The position numbers and the translations under genes were made by a program. Shown piece after piece: positions 10,081-19,011 of a stretch of 64,000 nt of DNA. Within the stretch, counting starts at the first letter, position 1. Every line of letters starts with the position of its first letter. The notes below the pieces were generated by a model. That model saw only the letters and a program-made list of their open reading frames with translations. It did not search any database and was not told where the DNA came from. The stretch covers positions 496,001-560,000 of the forward strand of contig CAVRDF010000001.1 in assembly GCA_963719805.1 (NCBI GenBank), in the 5' to 3' direction. The stretch comes from JAMXLO01 sp963719805. GTDB taxonomy: Bacteria; Pseudomonadota; Alphaproteobacteria; Acetobacterales; Acetobacteraceae.

Positions 10081-10647
10081 ATGCCTGACGGTTCGCAGAT
10101 CGGCCGGAGCAGTTCCACAATCCTGCTGACGCTGCCCAACGTCATCACCTTCGCGCGTCTGTGCGCCGTGCCGCTCGCCGTATGGCTGGTCATGGAGCAT
10201 CTGTTCACCGAGGCATTCTATCTGTTCGTCGCGGCTGGGCTGTCCGATGCGGTGGATGGCTGGCTGGCACGCCGCTACGGCGGCAACTCGGTGGGCGCGC
10301 TGCTGGATCCGGTTGCCGACAAGGCCCTGTTGGTGACCATGTATGTGACGCTGGCCGCGGTGAATGCGCTGCCCAATTGGCTGGCAATCCTGGTGGTGTT
10401 CCGCGATGTGGTGATTGTGGGCGGCGTGGTGGTGCTGTCATTGCTAGGTCACCAGGTGATGATCCGCCCGCTTTACGTCTCGAAGCTTAATACGGTGTTG
10501 CAGATCGTGCTGGTGGCGGCGACGCTTCTGCTGGCTGGGTTCAACCGAAGCGCGCCGCTTATGATGGAAGCGCTGGCCTGGCTGGTTGCCGGCACGACGC
10601 TGGCCTCCGGCGCGGCCTATGTCTGGATAACGGTACGACGGCGATGA
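10081..10647 (+). CDS. CDP-alcohol phosphatidyltransferase family protein
   Basis: Integral membrane phospholipid synthesis enzyme of 188 aa with about five helices. The family signature is complete in DAVDGWLARRYGG...GALLDPVADK (about residues 57-82), which binds CDP-diacylglycerol through Mg2+. It could be a PgsA-like, cardiolipin synthase-like or other paralogue; the head-group alcohol cannot be read from the sequence. The ATG at 10081 is preferred over an upstream in-frame start at 10027 because the latter overlaps the purM promoter side. It overlaps the next gene by 4 nt. Confidence 0.9.
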   Translation: MPDGSQIGRSSSTILLTLPNVITFARLCAVPLAVWLVMEHLFTEAFYLFVAAGLSDAVDGWLARRYGGNSVGALLDPVADKALLVTMYVTLAAVNALPNWLAILVVFRDVVIVGGVVVLSLLGHQVMIRPLYVSKLNTVLQIVLVAATLLLAGFNRSAPLMMEALAWLVAGTTLASGAAYVWITVRRR

Positions 10648-11804
10648 ACGACAGCGCCGAACCGCCTCCCCCTGAGCCGGTAGTTCCGGTGGAACGGCGG
10701 ACATGGTTGGCGGGATCGGCGATGCCGGGACAGGCGACCCGCGCGCAGCGAGCGGCGCTTGCTGTCGGCCTGGTGGTCGTGGCGTGGCTGGCGTTGCAGC
10801 TGTTCGCTTCCATCCTGGCGCCGTTCGTTGCGGCGGCCGGCATCGCTTATGTGCTCGATCCGCCCACCACACGGCTGACGCGTCTTGGTATCGGGCGCGG
10901 GCTGGCGGCGCTGGTGATGATCCTCGTGATGCTGGCCGCGGTGCTGCTGTTCGTACTGCTGCTGTATCCGTTGATCCTGCAACAGATCGGGTTGCTGCTG
11001 GGACGCATTCCGCAATACGTGCAGTTGCTGCAACGCTGGGCGGGCACGGTGATTTCCGACCTGCAGCAGAACTTCGGCTCCGATGTGGTGAACGACAAAC
11101 TGCGCGACCTGGTAAGCAGCCAGGCGGGCAACATGCTGAGCTTCATTGCCTCGGCGTTGACCGGCGTGACGGGCGCTGGCTTCGCGATCTTCAATGTACT
11201 GAGCCTGGCGGTGGTGACGCCGGTCGTGGGATTCTATCTGCTGCGCGACTGGCAGCGGGTGATCGCCATGGTGAATACCTGGCTGCCGCACCGCTACGCT
11301 GGCGTCATCCGGGCGCAGGCACGCGAAGTGGATCGTATCCTGTCCGCCTGGGTGCGAGGCCAGGCGATGTGTTGCGTGATCCTGGCATTGTACTACGCAC
11401 TGGCTCTCACGGTCGCTGGACTTGATCTTGGCCTCATTGTCGGCATGGCGGCGGGCCTGCTGTCATTTATCCCGTATGTCGGCTCGATCGCCGGCGGGGC
11501 GACCGCGTTGGGGCTTGCCATGGCGCAGTTTCCGTCGTGGCGCGGCGTGATCGTCGTCGGCTGCGTGCTGGTGGTGGGACAGGTGCTGGAAGGCTATGTG
11601 ATCTATCCACGGTTCCTCGGCGACCGGGTCGAACTTCCGGCGGTGTGGGTGATATTCGCGCTGTTCGCCGGAGCGGCGGCGTTCGGCTTTGTGGGTGTGA
11701 TGCTGGCGGTGCCGGTCGCGGCGACCATCGGCGTGCTGTGCCAATTCTGGCTGCGCCGTTACCTGGCGAGTCCGCTGTATCTCGACCCGCCGACAGAGCG
11801 CTGA
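10644..11804 (+). CDS. AI-2E/PerM family permease
   Basis: A 386-aa polytopic membrane protein of the AI-2E transporter (PerM/TqsA) family with about eight helices. After a proline-rich cytoplasmic head, a pair of helices (about residues 35-70 and 88-115) precedes a long amphipathic region (about 120-190). The C-terminal block includes the family-typical FIPYVGSIAGG and YPRFLGDRVELPAVWVI. It starts ATGA-coupled to the phosphatidyltransferase gene. Family members have been implicated in quorum-signal or ion export; the substrate here is unknown. Confidence 0.9.
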   Translation: MNDSAEPPPPEPVVPVERRTWLAGSAMPGQATRAQRAALAVGLVVVAWLALQLFASILAPFVAAAGIAYVLDPPTTRLTRLGIGRGLAALVMILVMLAAVLLFVLLLYPLILQQIGLLLGRIPQYVQLLQRWAGTVISDLQQNFGSDVVNDKLRDLVSSQAGNMLSFIASALTGVTGAGFAIFNVLSLAVVTPVVGFYLLRDWQRVIAMVNTWLPHRYAGVIRAQAREVDRILSAWVRGQAMCCVILALYYALALTVAGLDLGLIVGMAAGLLSFIPYVGSIAGGATALGLAMAQFPSWRGVIVVGCVLVVGQVLEGYVIYPRFLGDRVELPAVWVIFALFAGAAAFGFVGVMLAVPVAATIGVLCQFWLRRYLASPLYLDPPTER

Positions 11805-11846
11805 GATCGCCGTTCAGTAACATCAGCATTTTGTGATGCTGCGGCG

Positions 11847-11876
11847 ATGTGGCGCATTTCGGCAATGCCGCCACAT
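11847..11876. terminator. Hairpin between permease and doxX genes
   Basis: ATGTGGCGCATT pairs with AATG-C-CGCCACAT around a TCGGC loop, about 12 bp with one bulge. A smaller CAGCAT/ATGCTG hairpin lies just upstream at about 11825-11842. There is no clear U-tract. It may terminate the permease transcript or sit in the doxX leader. Confidence 0.4.
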
Positions 11877-11906
11877 GACGCCGGGCAACCGGGGGGACGG
11901 AACGCG

Positions 11907-12305
11907 ATGTCGGGCAGGCGCAGCGTTTGGGCTGAATGGGAGCCACGCGTACTCAGTGTCCTGCGTATCGTCACCGGCTTGCTGTTCCTGGAACATGGCA
12001 TGGCGAAGCTGTTCGGATTTCCGCCATCCTCACTCCATCCGTCGATGTTTCAGTTGCTCTGGTTCGCTGCGATCATTGAGGCAGTCGGCGGACTGCTTGT
12101 TGTCGTTGGCCTGTTCACGCGTATCGCCGCCTTCATCGCGTCCGGTGAAATGGCCGTCGCCTATTTCTATTCGCATTTTCCGCGCGGGTTTTTTCCGCTG
12201 GTGAACGGCGGCGAGGCCGCGATCCTGTTCTGTTTCATCTTCTTGTACCTGTTCGTGGCCGGTGGCGGTGCGTGGAGCATCGACAGGGCATCAGGGCGGG
12301 ATTAA
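11907..12305 (+). CDS. DoxX family membrane protein
   Basis: A 132-aa protein with four membrane helices. Typical DoxX features are RIVTGLLFLEHGMAKLFGFP near residue 18-38 and GLFTRIAAFIASGEMAVAYF near 70-90. The ATG at 11907 follows a strong GGGGGGA ribosome-binding site, and the earlier in-frame start at 11847 lies inside a hairpin. DoxX proteins are linked to redox and detoxification processes, but no reaction can be assigned. The 3' end overlaps the convergent PaiB-like pseudogene by 15 nt. Confidence 0.88.
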   Translation: MSGRRSVWAEWEPRVLSVLRIVTGLLFLEHGMAKLFGFPPSSLHPSMFQLLWFAAIIEAVGGLLVVVGLFTRIAAFIASGEMAVAYFYSHFPRGFFPLVNGGEAAILFCFIFLYLFVAGGGAWSIDRASGRD

Positions 12306-12903
12306 CGCCGCGACATCGGCGCGTCCTTCCTCATTGAGGCCGGCCAGCACGCCGGCGCGATCTTCCGCCGGGCGGTTCTGGCTCATCTTCCACTTGCCTT
12401 CTAGACGCGTGATCGGAATGACGAAACCGACGATGCCCTTGAGCATGACGTCGATGAAGTCAGCGGGTGCGTCGGTTACCGCCCACGGTGCGTCGCGCGG
12501 AGAACTCATGGCGCTCGGTGAGCCGGATGACGACATCGCGCAGGCGTTTCTTGTCGTTGAAGAACTCGGCCGTACCGTAGGCGTGGATCGCCACGTAGTT
12601 CCATGTCGGCACGACCTTGCCGGTCTGTCGCTTGGTCTCATACCAGGACGGGGTGATGTAGGCCTCGGGGCCCTGGAAGATAACCAGCGCTTCGCCGGTG
12701 GCGCCGCGCGCCTGCGGGTTGGGCCGCGCCAGATGTCCGATCAAGGTGCCGTAGGGCGCCGGATTGGGGTCCAGCAGCAACGGCACGTGGCTGGCGATGA
12801 GCCCCTCGGCGGTCTGGGTGACCAGCGTGGCTAGCCGCGCCTGCCGGATGGCGCCGTGCAGTACGTCGACGCGGTCTTCCTTGAACAAGGGTGGTGTATA
12901 CAC
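12291..12903 (-). pseudogene. PaiB-like FMN-binding protein, split by a frameshift
   Basis: The 5' frame (12903 to about 12500) encodes the PaiB-family N-terminus (MYTPPLFKEDRVDVLHGAI, HVPLLLDPN, VPTWNYVAIHAYG). The family sequence then jumps frame near 12500 to PWAVTDAPADFIDVMLKGIVG and ITRLEGKWKMSQNRP, ending at 12291. One missing base in the GCGCGACGC stretch explains the break. The gene has a GTG start with AAGGA upstream. If the frameshift is real the FMN-binding protein loses its C-terminal third; if it is an error the gene encodes about 203 aa. PaiB-type proteins bind FMN and some act as negative regulators. Confidence 0.82.
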
Positions 12904-12908
12904 GCAGT

Positions 12909-12939
12909 GCTTCCTTTCGCCTTGCGGCGGGAAGGAAGC
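12909..12939. terminator. Hairpin between pckA and the PaiB-like gene
   Basis: GCTTCCTT and AAGGAAGC form an 8-bp stem with a small GCC/GGC stem inside. It lies 18 nt beyond the pckA stop on the minus strand and also contains the AAGGA ribosome-binding site of the PaiB-like gene. It could therefore terminate pckA transcription or mask that site. Confidence 0.35.
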
Positions 12940-12957
12940 GCATTTCAGTGAGCGCGT

Positions 12958-14595
12958 CTATGCGGCGGCGCGGATCGCCGCGGCGCGGACCTCGTCGCCG
13001 ACGCCGGCTTCGAAACCGGCAAAATTCTTCTCGAAGCGGCCGACCAGATCGCAAGCCATCCGGTCGTAGGCGGCCTTGTCGCGCCAGGCCTCGCGCGGAT
13101 CCAGCACCTCGGCGGGCACGCCGGGAACCTGCTCGGGGATCGCCAGGCCGAAGAACCGTTCGTTGCGGAACCGCGTGCGGGCCAGCGAGCCGTCCAGCGC
13201 GGCGCGCAGCAGCGCGCGCGTGTGGCGGATGCTCATGCGTTCGCCGACGCCGTATTGCCCCCCGCTCCAGCCGGTGTTCACCAGCCAGCAGTCCGTACCA
13301 TGCCGCGCAATCAGATCCGCCAGCATTCGGCCATACACCTCGGGCCGGCGCGGCAGGAACGGCGCGCCAAAACAGGTGCTGAACGTTGCCTGCGGTTCGG
13401 CACCGAGGCCCTTTTCGGTGCCGGCCACCAGAGCGGTGTAACCGGACAGGAAATGGTACATCGCTTGCGCCGGCGTCAGCTTCGCAATTGGCGGCATCAC
13501 GCCGAACGCGTCGCACGTCAGCATCACCACGTTGCGTGGCTGCCCGCCGCGCAGCGAGGGTTCGATATTGGGGATGTATTCGACCGGGTAGGCCGAGCGC
13601 GTGTTCTCGGTCAGCGACTGGTTGGTGAGATCGAGCCTGCCATACAAATCGGCGACAACATTTTCCAGCACAGTGCCGAACCGATGGCTTGCGGCCCAGA
13701 TCTCGGGTTCATGTTCGGCGGAAAGATTGATCACCTTGGCATAGCAACCGCCTTCGAAATTGAACACGCCATTCTCTGACCAGCCGTGCTCATCGTCGCC
13801 GATAAGCTTGCGATGCGGATTGGAGGACAGCGTGGTCTTGCCGGTGCCTGAGAGGCCGAAGAATAATGCGACATCGCCATCGCTGCCGATGTTGGCACTG
13901 CAATGCATCGGCATCACGCCACGGTCGGGCAGGATCCAGTTCATCACGGTGAAGATCGACTTCTTCACCTCGCCGGCATACTCGCTGCCGGCAATGACGA
14001 TGACACGTTGTTCGAACGACAATGCGATCGTGGTGGTGCTGCGCACGCCGTCGATGGCCGGGTCGGTCTGGAACAACGGCGCATGTAGAATGACGTAGTC
14101 CGGCACGAAATCGGCAAGCTCTTCCGCTTGCGGCCGGATGAAGATGTTGCGCGAGAACAGTGCCTGCCAGGCGCCCGTGCTGACGATACGCACGCGTACC
14201 CGATGTGCCGGATCCGCGCCGGCATAAAGGTCCTGGGTGAACAGTTCCTGGCCTTGCAGGTAAGCCTGCACGCGCGCCTTGAGCACGGCGAACTTTTCCG
14301 GCGCGAGGCGATTGTTAACCTTGCCCCACCAGACGCTGTCGCGGACCGACGCGTCGTCCACTACGAACTTGTCCTGCGCCGAACGCCCGGTGTGCGCGCC
14401 GGTGGCAACCACCAGCGCTCCATCGGCCGACAGCTGACCTTCGTCGCGCCGCACGGCCTCGGCAACCAATGCCGGCGCGGTCAGGTTAACATGTACCGGC
14501 CGTGATGCGTGCACGCCGGTGCCCGCGAGCGCCTCCGCTGCAATCGTCTTCCAGTTCCGGTGCTTTGGGTGTGCAGTGTCGGCAGCAGGGGTCAA
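12958..14595 (-). CDS. pckA: Phosphoenolpyruvate carboxykinase (ATP)
   Basis: Gluconeogenic enzyme converting oxaloacetate plus ATP to PEP, CO2 and ADP. The 545-aa length is normal. The kinase-1a P-loop (GLSGTGKTTLS, about residue 249) and the kinase-2 motif (GDDEHGW) are intact, and the family block NTGWSGGQYGVGERMSI is present. The start is a TTG at 14595 with a good GAGGAG ribosome-binding site 8 nt upstream. About 200 nt separate it from the glycan cluster; a strong hairpin lies downstream. Confidence 0.96.
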   Translation of the reverse strand: MTPAADTAHPKHRNWKTIAAEALAGTGVHASRPVHVNLTAPALVAEAVRRDEGQLSADGALVVATGAHTGRSAQDKFVVDDASVRDSVWWGKVNNRLAPEKFAVLKARVQAYLQGQELFTQDLYAGADPAHRVRVRIVSTGAWQALFSRNIFIRPQAEELADFVPDYVILHAPLFQTDPAIDGVRSTTTIALSFEQRVIVIAGSEYAGEVKKSIFTVMNWILPDRGVMPMHCSANIGSDGDVALFFGLSGTGKTTLSSNPHRKLIGDDEHGWSENGVFNFEGGCYAKVINLSAEHEPEIWAASHRFGTVLENVVADLYGRLDLTNQSLTENTRSAYPVEYIPNIEPSLRGGQPRNVVMLTCDAFGVMPPIAKLTPAQAMYHFLSGYTALVAGTEKGLGAEPQATFSTCFGAPFLPRRPEVYGRMLADLIARHGTDCWLVNTGWSGGQYGVGERMSIRHTRALLRAALDGSLARTRFRNERFFGLAIPEQVPGVPAEVLDPREAWRDKAAYDRMACDLVGRFEKNFAGFEAGVGDEVRAAAIRAAA

Positions 14596-14792
14596 CAGCG
14601 GCTCCTCGTCGTGGTCTAGCCATTTGGGTCATGGACCCGGACCTGCGAGGATAACAGTGAATTTAAGCAACGATCCAGCCGTTTGACACAACTTTGATTT
14701 GTGCGGCGCAGCAATTCAGTAAAGGTGCGGCGGTGAGTGGTGGGTTGCTCAAGGTGCGGCTGCCAGGTGGGCAAGCACGCTAGGCGGTGCAT

Positions 14793-15905
14793 TCACATCG
14801 CCGGAGTTCGTCTTAGCGACAGATGGAACCCGGTTACCAGGCGAACCACCGTGTTGCTGACATTGCTCACCATGTATTCGCGCGGCGGTTGCCAGTCGGG
14901 CGAGAGGCGGAGCACGGTTTCAACGCAAGCCAAAATGTGGTCGGGATCGGAGCCGCTGAGGATATTGCTGCCGCATTCCAGCGTTTCGGGGCGCTCGGTG
15001 ACATCGCGAAGCGTGACGTTCGGCACGCCGAAGATGGCGCACTCCTCCTGCACCGTGCCGCTGTCCGAGAGCACGCAGCGAGCGGATTGTTCCAGGCGGA
15101 TGAAGTCGAAAAAGCCGAAAGGTTCGAGGAAGCGCACGTCGCCAAGGCGGCTTGCGGTGTCGAGCGCGCGCAGGCGTCCGGCGGTGCGCGGATGGGTCGA
15201 GACGACAATCGGCAACGCGTGCTGCTGATGCAGCCGGAACAGCGCGGTGATGAACGCGCGCAGCCGCGGTTCCGGGTCTACGTTCTCGGCACGATGGAGT
15301 GTGACAAGGAAGAAGCCGTTGCGGGTCAGGTTCAGCCGGTCGAGCACGGTGGCGGCTTCGATACGCGGCCGGTGCTCCTCGATGATCTCGAGGATCGGAT
15401 TACCGGTGACACAGATGCGCTCGCCAGGAATTCCCTCGCGCAGCAGATTTGCGCGGGAGCGTTCGGTGTATGGCATCAGGAGGTCGGAGGAATGGTCGAT
15501 CAACCGGCGGTTGACCTCTTCCGGCACGCGGTCATCGTAGCAGCGATTTCCGGCTTCCATGTGGAAGACAGGAATGCCCATGCGCTTGGCGACGATGGCG
15601 CAGAGCGCGCTGTTGGTATCGCCCAGAAGAAGCAGACGGTCGGGTTTTTCCTCGATGAAAACGCGTTCGCATCGCTCGAGGATCTGGCCGATCTGAGCAG
15701 CTGGGGTTTCGCCGCGCACTCCGAGGAAATGATTGGGCGCACGGATGCCCATGTCTTCGAAGAATATGTCGGAGATGGTGCGATCGAAGTTCTGGCCCGT
15801 GTGCACCAGCACGTGCGTACCGTCGCCGCACGCGTCAAGTTTCTTGATAATGGCGGAGAGGCGAATGATCTCGGGACGGGTGCCGAGGACGGTGACGATT
15901 TTCAC
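14793..15905 (-). CDS. UDP-N-acetyl-hexosamine 2-epimerase (WecB-like)
   Basis: A 370-aa enzyme of the non-hydrolysing UDP-GlcNAc 2-epimerase family. Catalytic landmarks are the Asp in LGDTNSAL, Glu in HMEAGNR and His in TLHRAEN, plus a late SDSGTVQEE. The GTG start at 15905 overlaps the upstream dehydratase stop (GTGA). In a cassette with a CapE/WbjB-type dehydratase and an RmlD-type reductase, the expected reaction is 2-epimerisation of a UDP-2-acetamido-2,6-dideoxy-L-hexose (WbjD/WbvD-like) rather than making UDP-ManNAc. That specific role is inferred from context. Confidence 0.9.
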   Translation of the reverse strand: MKIVTVLGTRPEIIRLSAIIKKLDACGDGTHVLVHTGQNFDRTISDIFFEDMGIRAPNHFLGVRGETPAAQIGQILERCERVFIEEKPDRLLLLGDTNSALCAIVAKRMGIPVFHMEAGNRCYDDRVPEEVNRRLIDHSSDLLMPYTERSRANLLREGIPGERICVTGNPILEIIEEHRPRIEAATVLDRLNLTRNGFFLVTLHRAENVDPEPRLRAFITALFRLHQQHALPIVVSTHPRTAGRLRALDTASRLGDVRFLEPFGFFDFIRLEQSARCVLSDSGTVQEECAIFGVPNVTLRDVTERPETLECGSNILSGSDPDHILACVETVLRLSPDWQPPREYMVSNVSNTVVRLVTGFHLSLRRTPAM

Positions 15906-16978
15906 CGCAGGAACTCGCCTTCCAGTTCGATCTCGCGTTGGCCGATCATCAGGTTGCGGGCTTCCAGCAGCGCGCACACCTGCTCGAATGTCATCAGCCC
16001 ATGCTCGCTGCTGTACTCGCGCTCGATGAAGCGGGATTCGGCGGAGGCATCGCGCAGTTCGGGAAGGATCGGCGCCACAACGTAGTAGTCACCGCGTTCG
16101 AAGGCGCGGAAGCCTTCTTCTTCCGAAATCAACGTCTCGTGCAACTTCTCGCCGGGACGCACGCCGGTGACGATTGTCTTGATCGGGCGATCGCCGATCA
16201 GCCCCTTGGCAACGTCGGTGATCAGCGCGGTGGCAACGCGCGGGATATAGGTTTCGCCGCGGCGGGCATAGGCGACCGCACCCATTATCACGTCGACTGC
16301 ATCTTCTAGGCTCAGCAGGAATCGGGTCATGCGCGTATCGGTGATCGTGAGAGGCCCACCGGCACCGATCTGTTCGTGGAACAGCGGGATCACCGAGCCG
16401 CGCGAGGCGAGCACATTGCCATAGCGCACGAGCACGAAACGTGTGGCCGGTACCTCAAGATTCCCGCGGGCGAAAATGCGCTCCTGGATCGCCTTCGTCA
16501 TGCCCATGACGTTGACGGGCTTCACCGCCTTATCGGTCGAGATGCCGACGACGGTCTCGACCGGCAACTCCAGTTCGCGGATGGCCCGGACGATGTTCTC
16601 GGCGCCTTCGATGTTTGTGCGAACCGCCTCGTGCGGGAAGTATTCGCACGTGGGCACCTGCTTCAAGGCGGCGGCGTTGAATACCATGTCGGCGCCGCGC
16701 AGGGCTGCGGCGACAGAGTGGAAGTCGCGCACGTCACCGATGCGGAATTCCAGTTTCTCGTTGAAGTTGCGATAGATGACCTCATCGGTGGGACGGCGCT
16801 TGTGCTGGTACTCGATGCGGATTTCGTGCTGCTTGCCCTCGTCGCGCGAGAGTATGATGACCTTGTCCGGATTGCCGTTGCGGCCGCTGAGTAGCCGGCG
16901 CAGCAGGACCTTACCCAGCGAGCCGGTACCGCCGGTGACCAGGATTCGCTTTCCGTCTAGCAGGCAATTCATGAGCAT
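15902..16978 (-). CDS. UDP-GlcNAc 4,6-dehydratase/5-epimerase (CapE/WbjB-like)
   Basis: An extended SDR of 358 aa (polysaccharide_synt_2 family). The NAD(P)-binding motif VTGGTGSLG lies at about residue 13. The active-site region reads STDKAVKPVNVMGMTK: the usual SDR tyrosine is replaced by methionine, as in FlaA1/PseB and CapE/WbjB enzymes. Family members remove water across C4-C6 of UDP-GlcNAc and invert C5, giving an L-sugar 4-keto intermediate. The order dehydratase, reductase, 2-epimerase around it matches the L-FucNAc/L-QuiNAc routes. The gap to the upstream reductase gene is 12 nt. Confidence 0.9.
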   Translation of the reverse strand: MLMNCLLDGKRILVTGGTGSLGKVLLRRLLSGRNGNPDKVIILSRDEGKQHEIRIEYQHKRRPTDEVIYRNFNEKLEFRIGDVRDFHSVAAALRGADMVFNAAALKQVPTCEYFPHEAVRTNIEGAENIVRAIRELELPVETVVGISTDKAVKPVNVMGMTKAIQERIFARGNLEVPATRFVLVRYGNVLASRGSVIPLFHEQIGAGGPLTITDTRMTRFLLSLEDAVDVIMGAVAYARRGETYIPRVATALITDVAKGLIGDRPIKTIVTGVRPGEKLHETLISEEEGFRAFERGDYYVVAPILPELRDASAESRFIEREYSSEHGLMTFEQVCALLEARNLMIGQREIELEGEFLR

Positions 16979-16990
16979 CGAGATCTCTCT

Positions 16991-17902
16991 TCACGCGTGA
17001 GCGGAGCGGGCGTGCGCCCGGGCGATACCGGCGCCGGCGGAGGTTTGCGCGTCTTCGTGCATGATGCGGACCATATCAGGCCAGGACGGCGCCGCCCAAC
17101 CAGTCTGAGCGTGAAACCGCGTTCCGTCCAGCCGACGGTCGCAAAGGAAGACCTCGTCGCGGTCGATCGCGATGTCGAGGCCGTATGCGTCGCGGACCAG
17201 GCAAAGCAGGTCGTATTTGTTGATTTCGTCGGCGGCAATCTGCCAGACGCCGTGCAGCTCCGGCCAATCGGTGAGGATGGTGGCGACGAGATCGGCCATG
17301 ACCGGCGTGACGAGCCCGCTGTACAGTGCTCGTGCGAAGCCGCCGACGCGCTTGCCGGCCTGCGAGATGAACCAGTCGATCAGGCCACGATGGCCATGTA
17401 ATTCGTGACCGATGATGGATGAGCGGATGGTGAGCGCGCCGGTCCAGGCGAGCTCGCCCAGCAGCTTGGTGCGGCCGTAGAGATCGCGGGCATCCGGGAC
17501 GCTGTCTTCCTTGTAGGGACCCGCTTCGCCGGAAAACACGCAGTCCGTGCTGAAGTGTATCACGCGGATGCCACGCGCCCCGCAGATCTGCGCCAGCCGA
17601 TGCGGGAACAGCGCGTTGATGCCGATAGACGGTATCGGATCCTTGGCGGCGTCGAGCTGCTTGATGATGCCAATGCAGTTGACAACTGCCTGCGGCCGGA
17701 CGGCATCCAATGCGGCCTCGAGCGCCGCGGTTTCCTCGGCCGCCACGTTCGGGACCAGCCGCGCTCCTGGCAATGCGGCCGCAAGGATCGGATCGGGCGC
17801 CGCGGCACGCAACGTGCCGGCGACAGCGAAGCCTCGTGCCAAGAACCGCTGCATCAATTTATGGCCCAGCATGCCGCCGGCACCGAGGATGAGCACGCGC
17901 AT
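16991..17902 (-). CDS. RmlD-like SDR reductase for a UDP-4-keto-L-sugar
   Basis: A 303-aa SDR of the dTDP-4-dehydrorhamnose reductase type. The nucleotide-binding GAGGMLGHKL starts at residue 7 and the catalytic YxxxK lies in DLYGRTKLLGE (about residue 135). It lacks the C-terminal cupin domain of WbjC/CapF reductases, so it resembles WbvR. This suggests the cassette makes UDP-L-RhaNAc and then UDP-L-QuiNAc instead of UDP-L-FucNAc. The ATG at 17902 is chosen because it directly precedes the Rossmann motif; the open frame upstream lacks family sequence. Confidence 0.86.
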   Translation of the reverse strand: MRVLILGAGGMLGHKLMQRFLARGFAVAGTLRAAAPDPILAAALPGARLVPNVAAEETAALEAALDAVRPQAVVNCIGIIKQLDAAKDPIPSIGINALFPHRLAQICGARGIRVIHFSTDCVFSGEAGPYKEDSVPDARDLYGRTKLLGELAWTGALTIRSSIIGHELHGHRGLIDWFISQAGKRVGGFARALYSGLVTPVMADLVATILTDWPELHGVWQIAADEINKYDLLCLVRDAYGLDIAIDRDEVFLCDRRLDGTRFHAQTGWAAPSWPDMVRIMHEDAQTSAGAGIARAHARSAHA

Positions 17903-17928
17903 TGCCGGACCGCTGGTGTGATGCGCGC

Positions 17929-19011
17929 TCAAGACACGGTTGCCCGTAGCCAGGGCAGCTTTCGCAGTATCACCACAAAACCGCACGACAGAGCCAGCGT
18001 GCAGAAGGTGGTTATCAATATCCCAAACACCGGACCTCCTGTGTTCCAAGTCAAATGGAGCCGTGGAATGACGATTTGCAGCAGGAGAGGATGGACCAGG
18101 AAGACCCCGAAGCTGAGAGCGGCACCTGTCTCCAGCATGTTTATCAGACGCGGCGAGCTCGCGAGATTTCTGCGGAAAAGCGCCGATGCAAAGATCAAGT
18201 AAGTGGGTATCGTCATGCATGCGACATTCGGCCGGCCGTATTCCAGCATCATCTCATTCAGAAATCCGGAGTGAGACGACGCCTCATAGGTGCCGAGCAG
18301 GGTGGCAAGCCAACCTATCGCGACCAACACAATACAAATCGGCACAGCTTTCCCGGTGATCGCCACATCGCGCAGCAGACGCCCAGCGATGAAATAGCCA
18401 GCAAAACCGGCGATTGCCGGCACCGTAAGGCTGGTTGCAAGTCCGGTCAGTTCCGAACCCAGCTGAACCAGCATGAACGCCGCCCAGAGTGACAGGAAAT
18501 AGATAGAAGCCGTCTTCCCGGCCGAGTCAGCGAACATGCCGAACACGGGAGCGGACAGGTAAAGTCCGATGAGGTAATAAAAGAACGGCATGTGATAGAA
18601 GGTATTGCCGCTGAACAGATATCTGAGTGCGCCCAGGGCGGTCAGTTGCTCTCCCATAAGCCAGCGCCGATCGGCCAGATAGACAAGCGACCAGAATATC
18701 AATGGTGCTGCGAGCCGTTTGATCCTGCGGTCAAAAAAACGGCCGATCGGATAAAGCTTGTGGCGATCGAGCAACATCGCGCCACTCGTCATCAGGAACA
18801 GCGGGACGCAGGTCCTGGAAAAGGCATTCATGGCGGTGCCCCACCACCATGCGGACTGGGCACCTTGATGCCAGCCGTACGAAGCGCTCGACGAGACATG
18901 AATGATCACGACGAGCACCGTTGCGTAGCACTTCAAAGCGTCGACGTATTCGAGCCGCTGAGATACGCGGGGAGCAGGGATCGAGCGAAGCGCGAGTGCT
19001 TCGGAACTCAT
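17929..19011 (-). CDS. Acyltransferase 3 family membrane protein
   Basis: A 360-aa protein with about ten membrane helices. The N-terminal helix carries the family histidine (YVDALKCYATVLVVIIHVSSS) and the RRIKRL loop follows. Relatives such as OafA and WecH O-acylate, usually O-acetylate, surface sugars. The ATG at 19011 abuts the methyltransferase stop, so translation is coupled. In this glycan cluster it probably decorates a repeat-unit sugar. The region is visibly less GC-rich than its flanks. Confidence 0.87.
   Translation of the reverse strand: MSSEALALRSIPAPRVSQRLEYVDALKCYATVLVVIIHVSSSASYGWHQGAQSAWWWGTAMNAFSRTCVPLFLMTSGAMLLDRHKLYPIGRFFDRRIKRLAAPLIFWSLVYLADRRWLMGEQLTALGALRYLFSGNTFYHMPFFYYLIGLYLSAPVFGMFADSAGKTASIYFLSLWAAFMLVQLGSELTGLATSLTVPAIAGFAGYFIAGRLLRDVAITGKAVPICIVLVAIGWLATLLGTYEASSHSGFLNEMMLEYGRPNVACMTIPTYLIFASALFRRNLASSPRLINMLETGAALSFGVFLVHPLLLQIVIPRLHLTWNTGGPVFGILITTFCTLALSCGFVVILRKLPWLRATVS

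Noticed and set aside
14683..14688. TTGACA upstream of the glycan cluster
   Set aside because: On the plus strand with no -10 at 16-18 nt and no plus-strand gene downstream.
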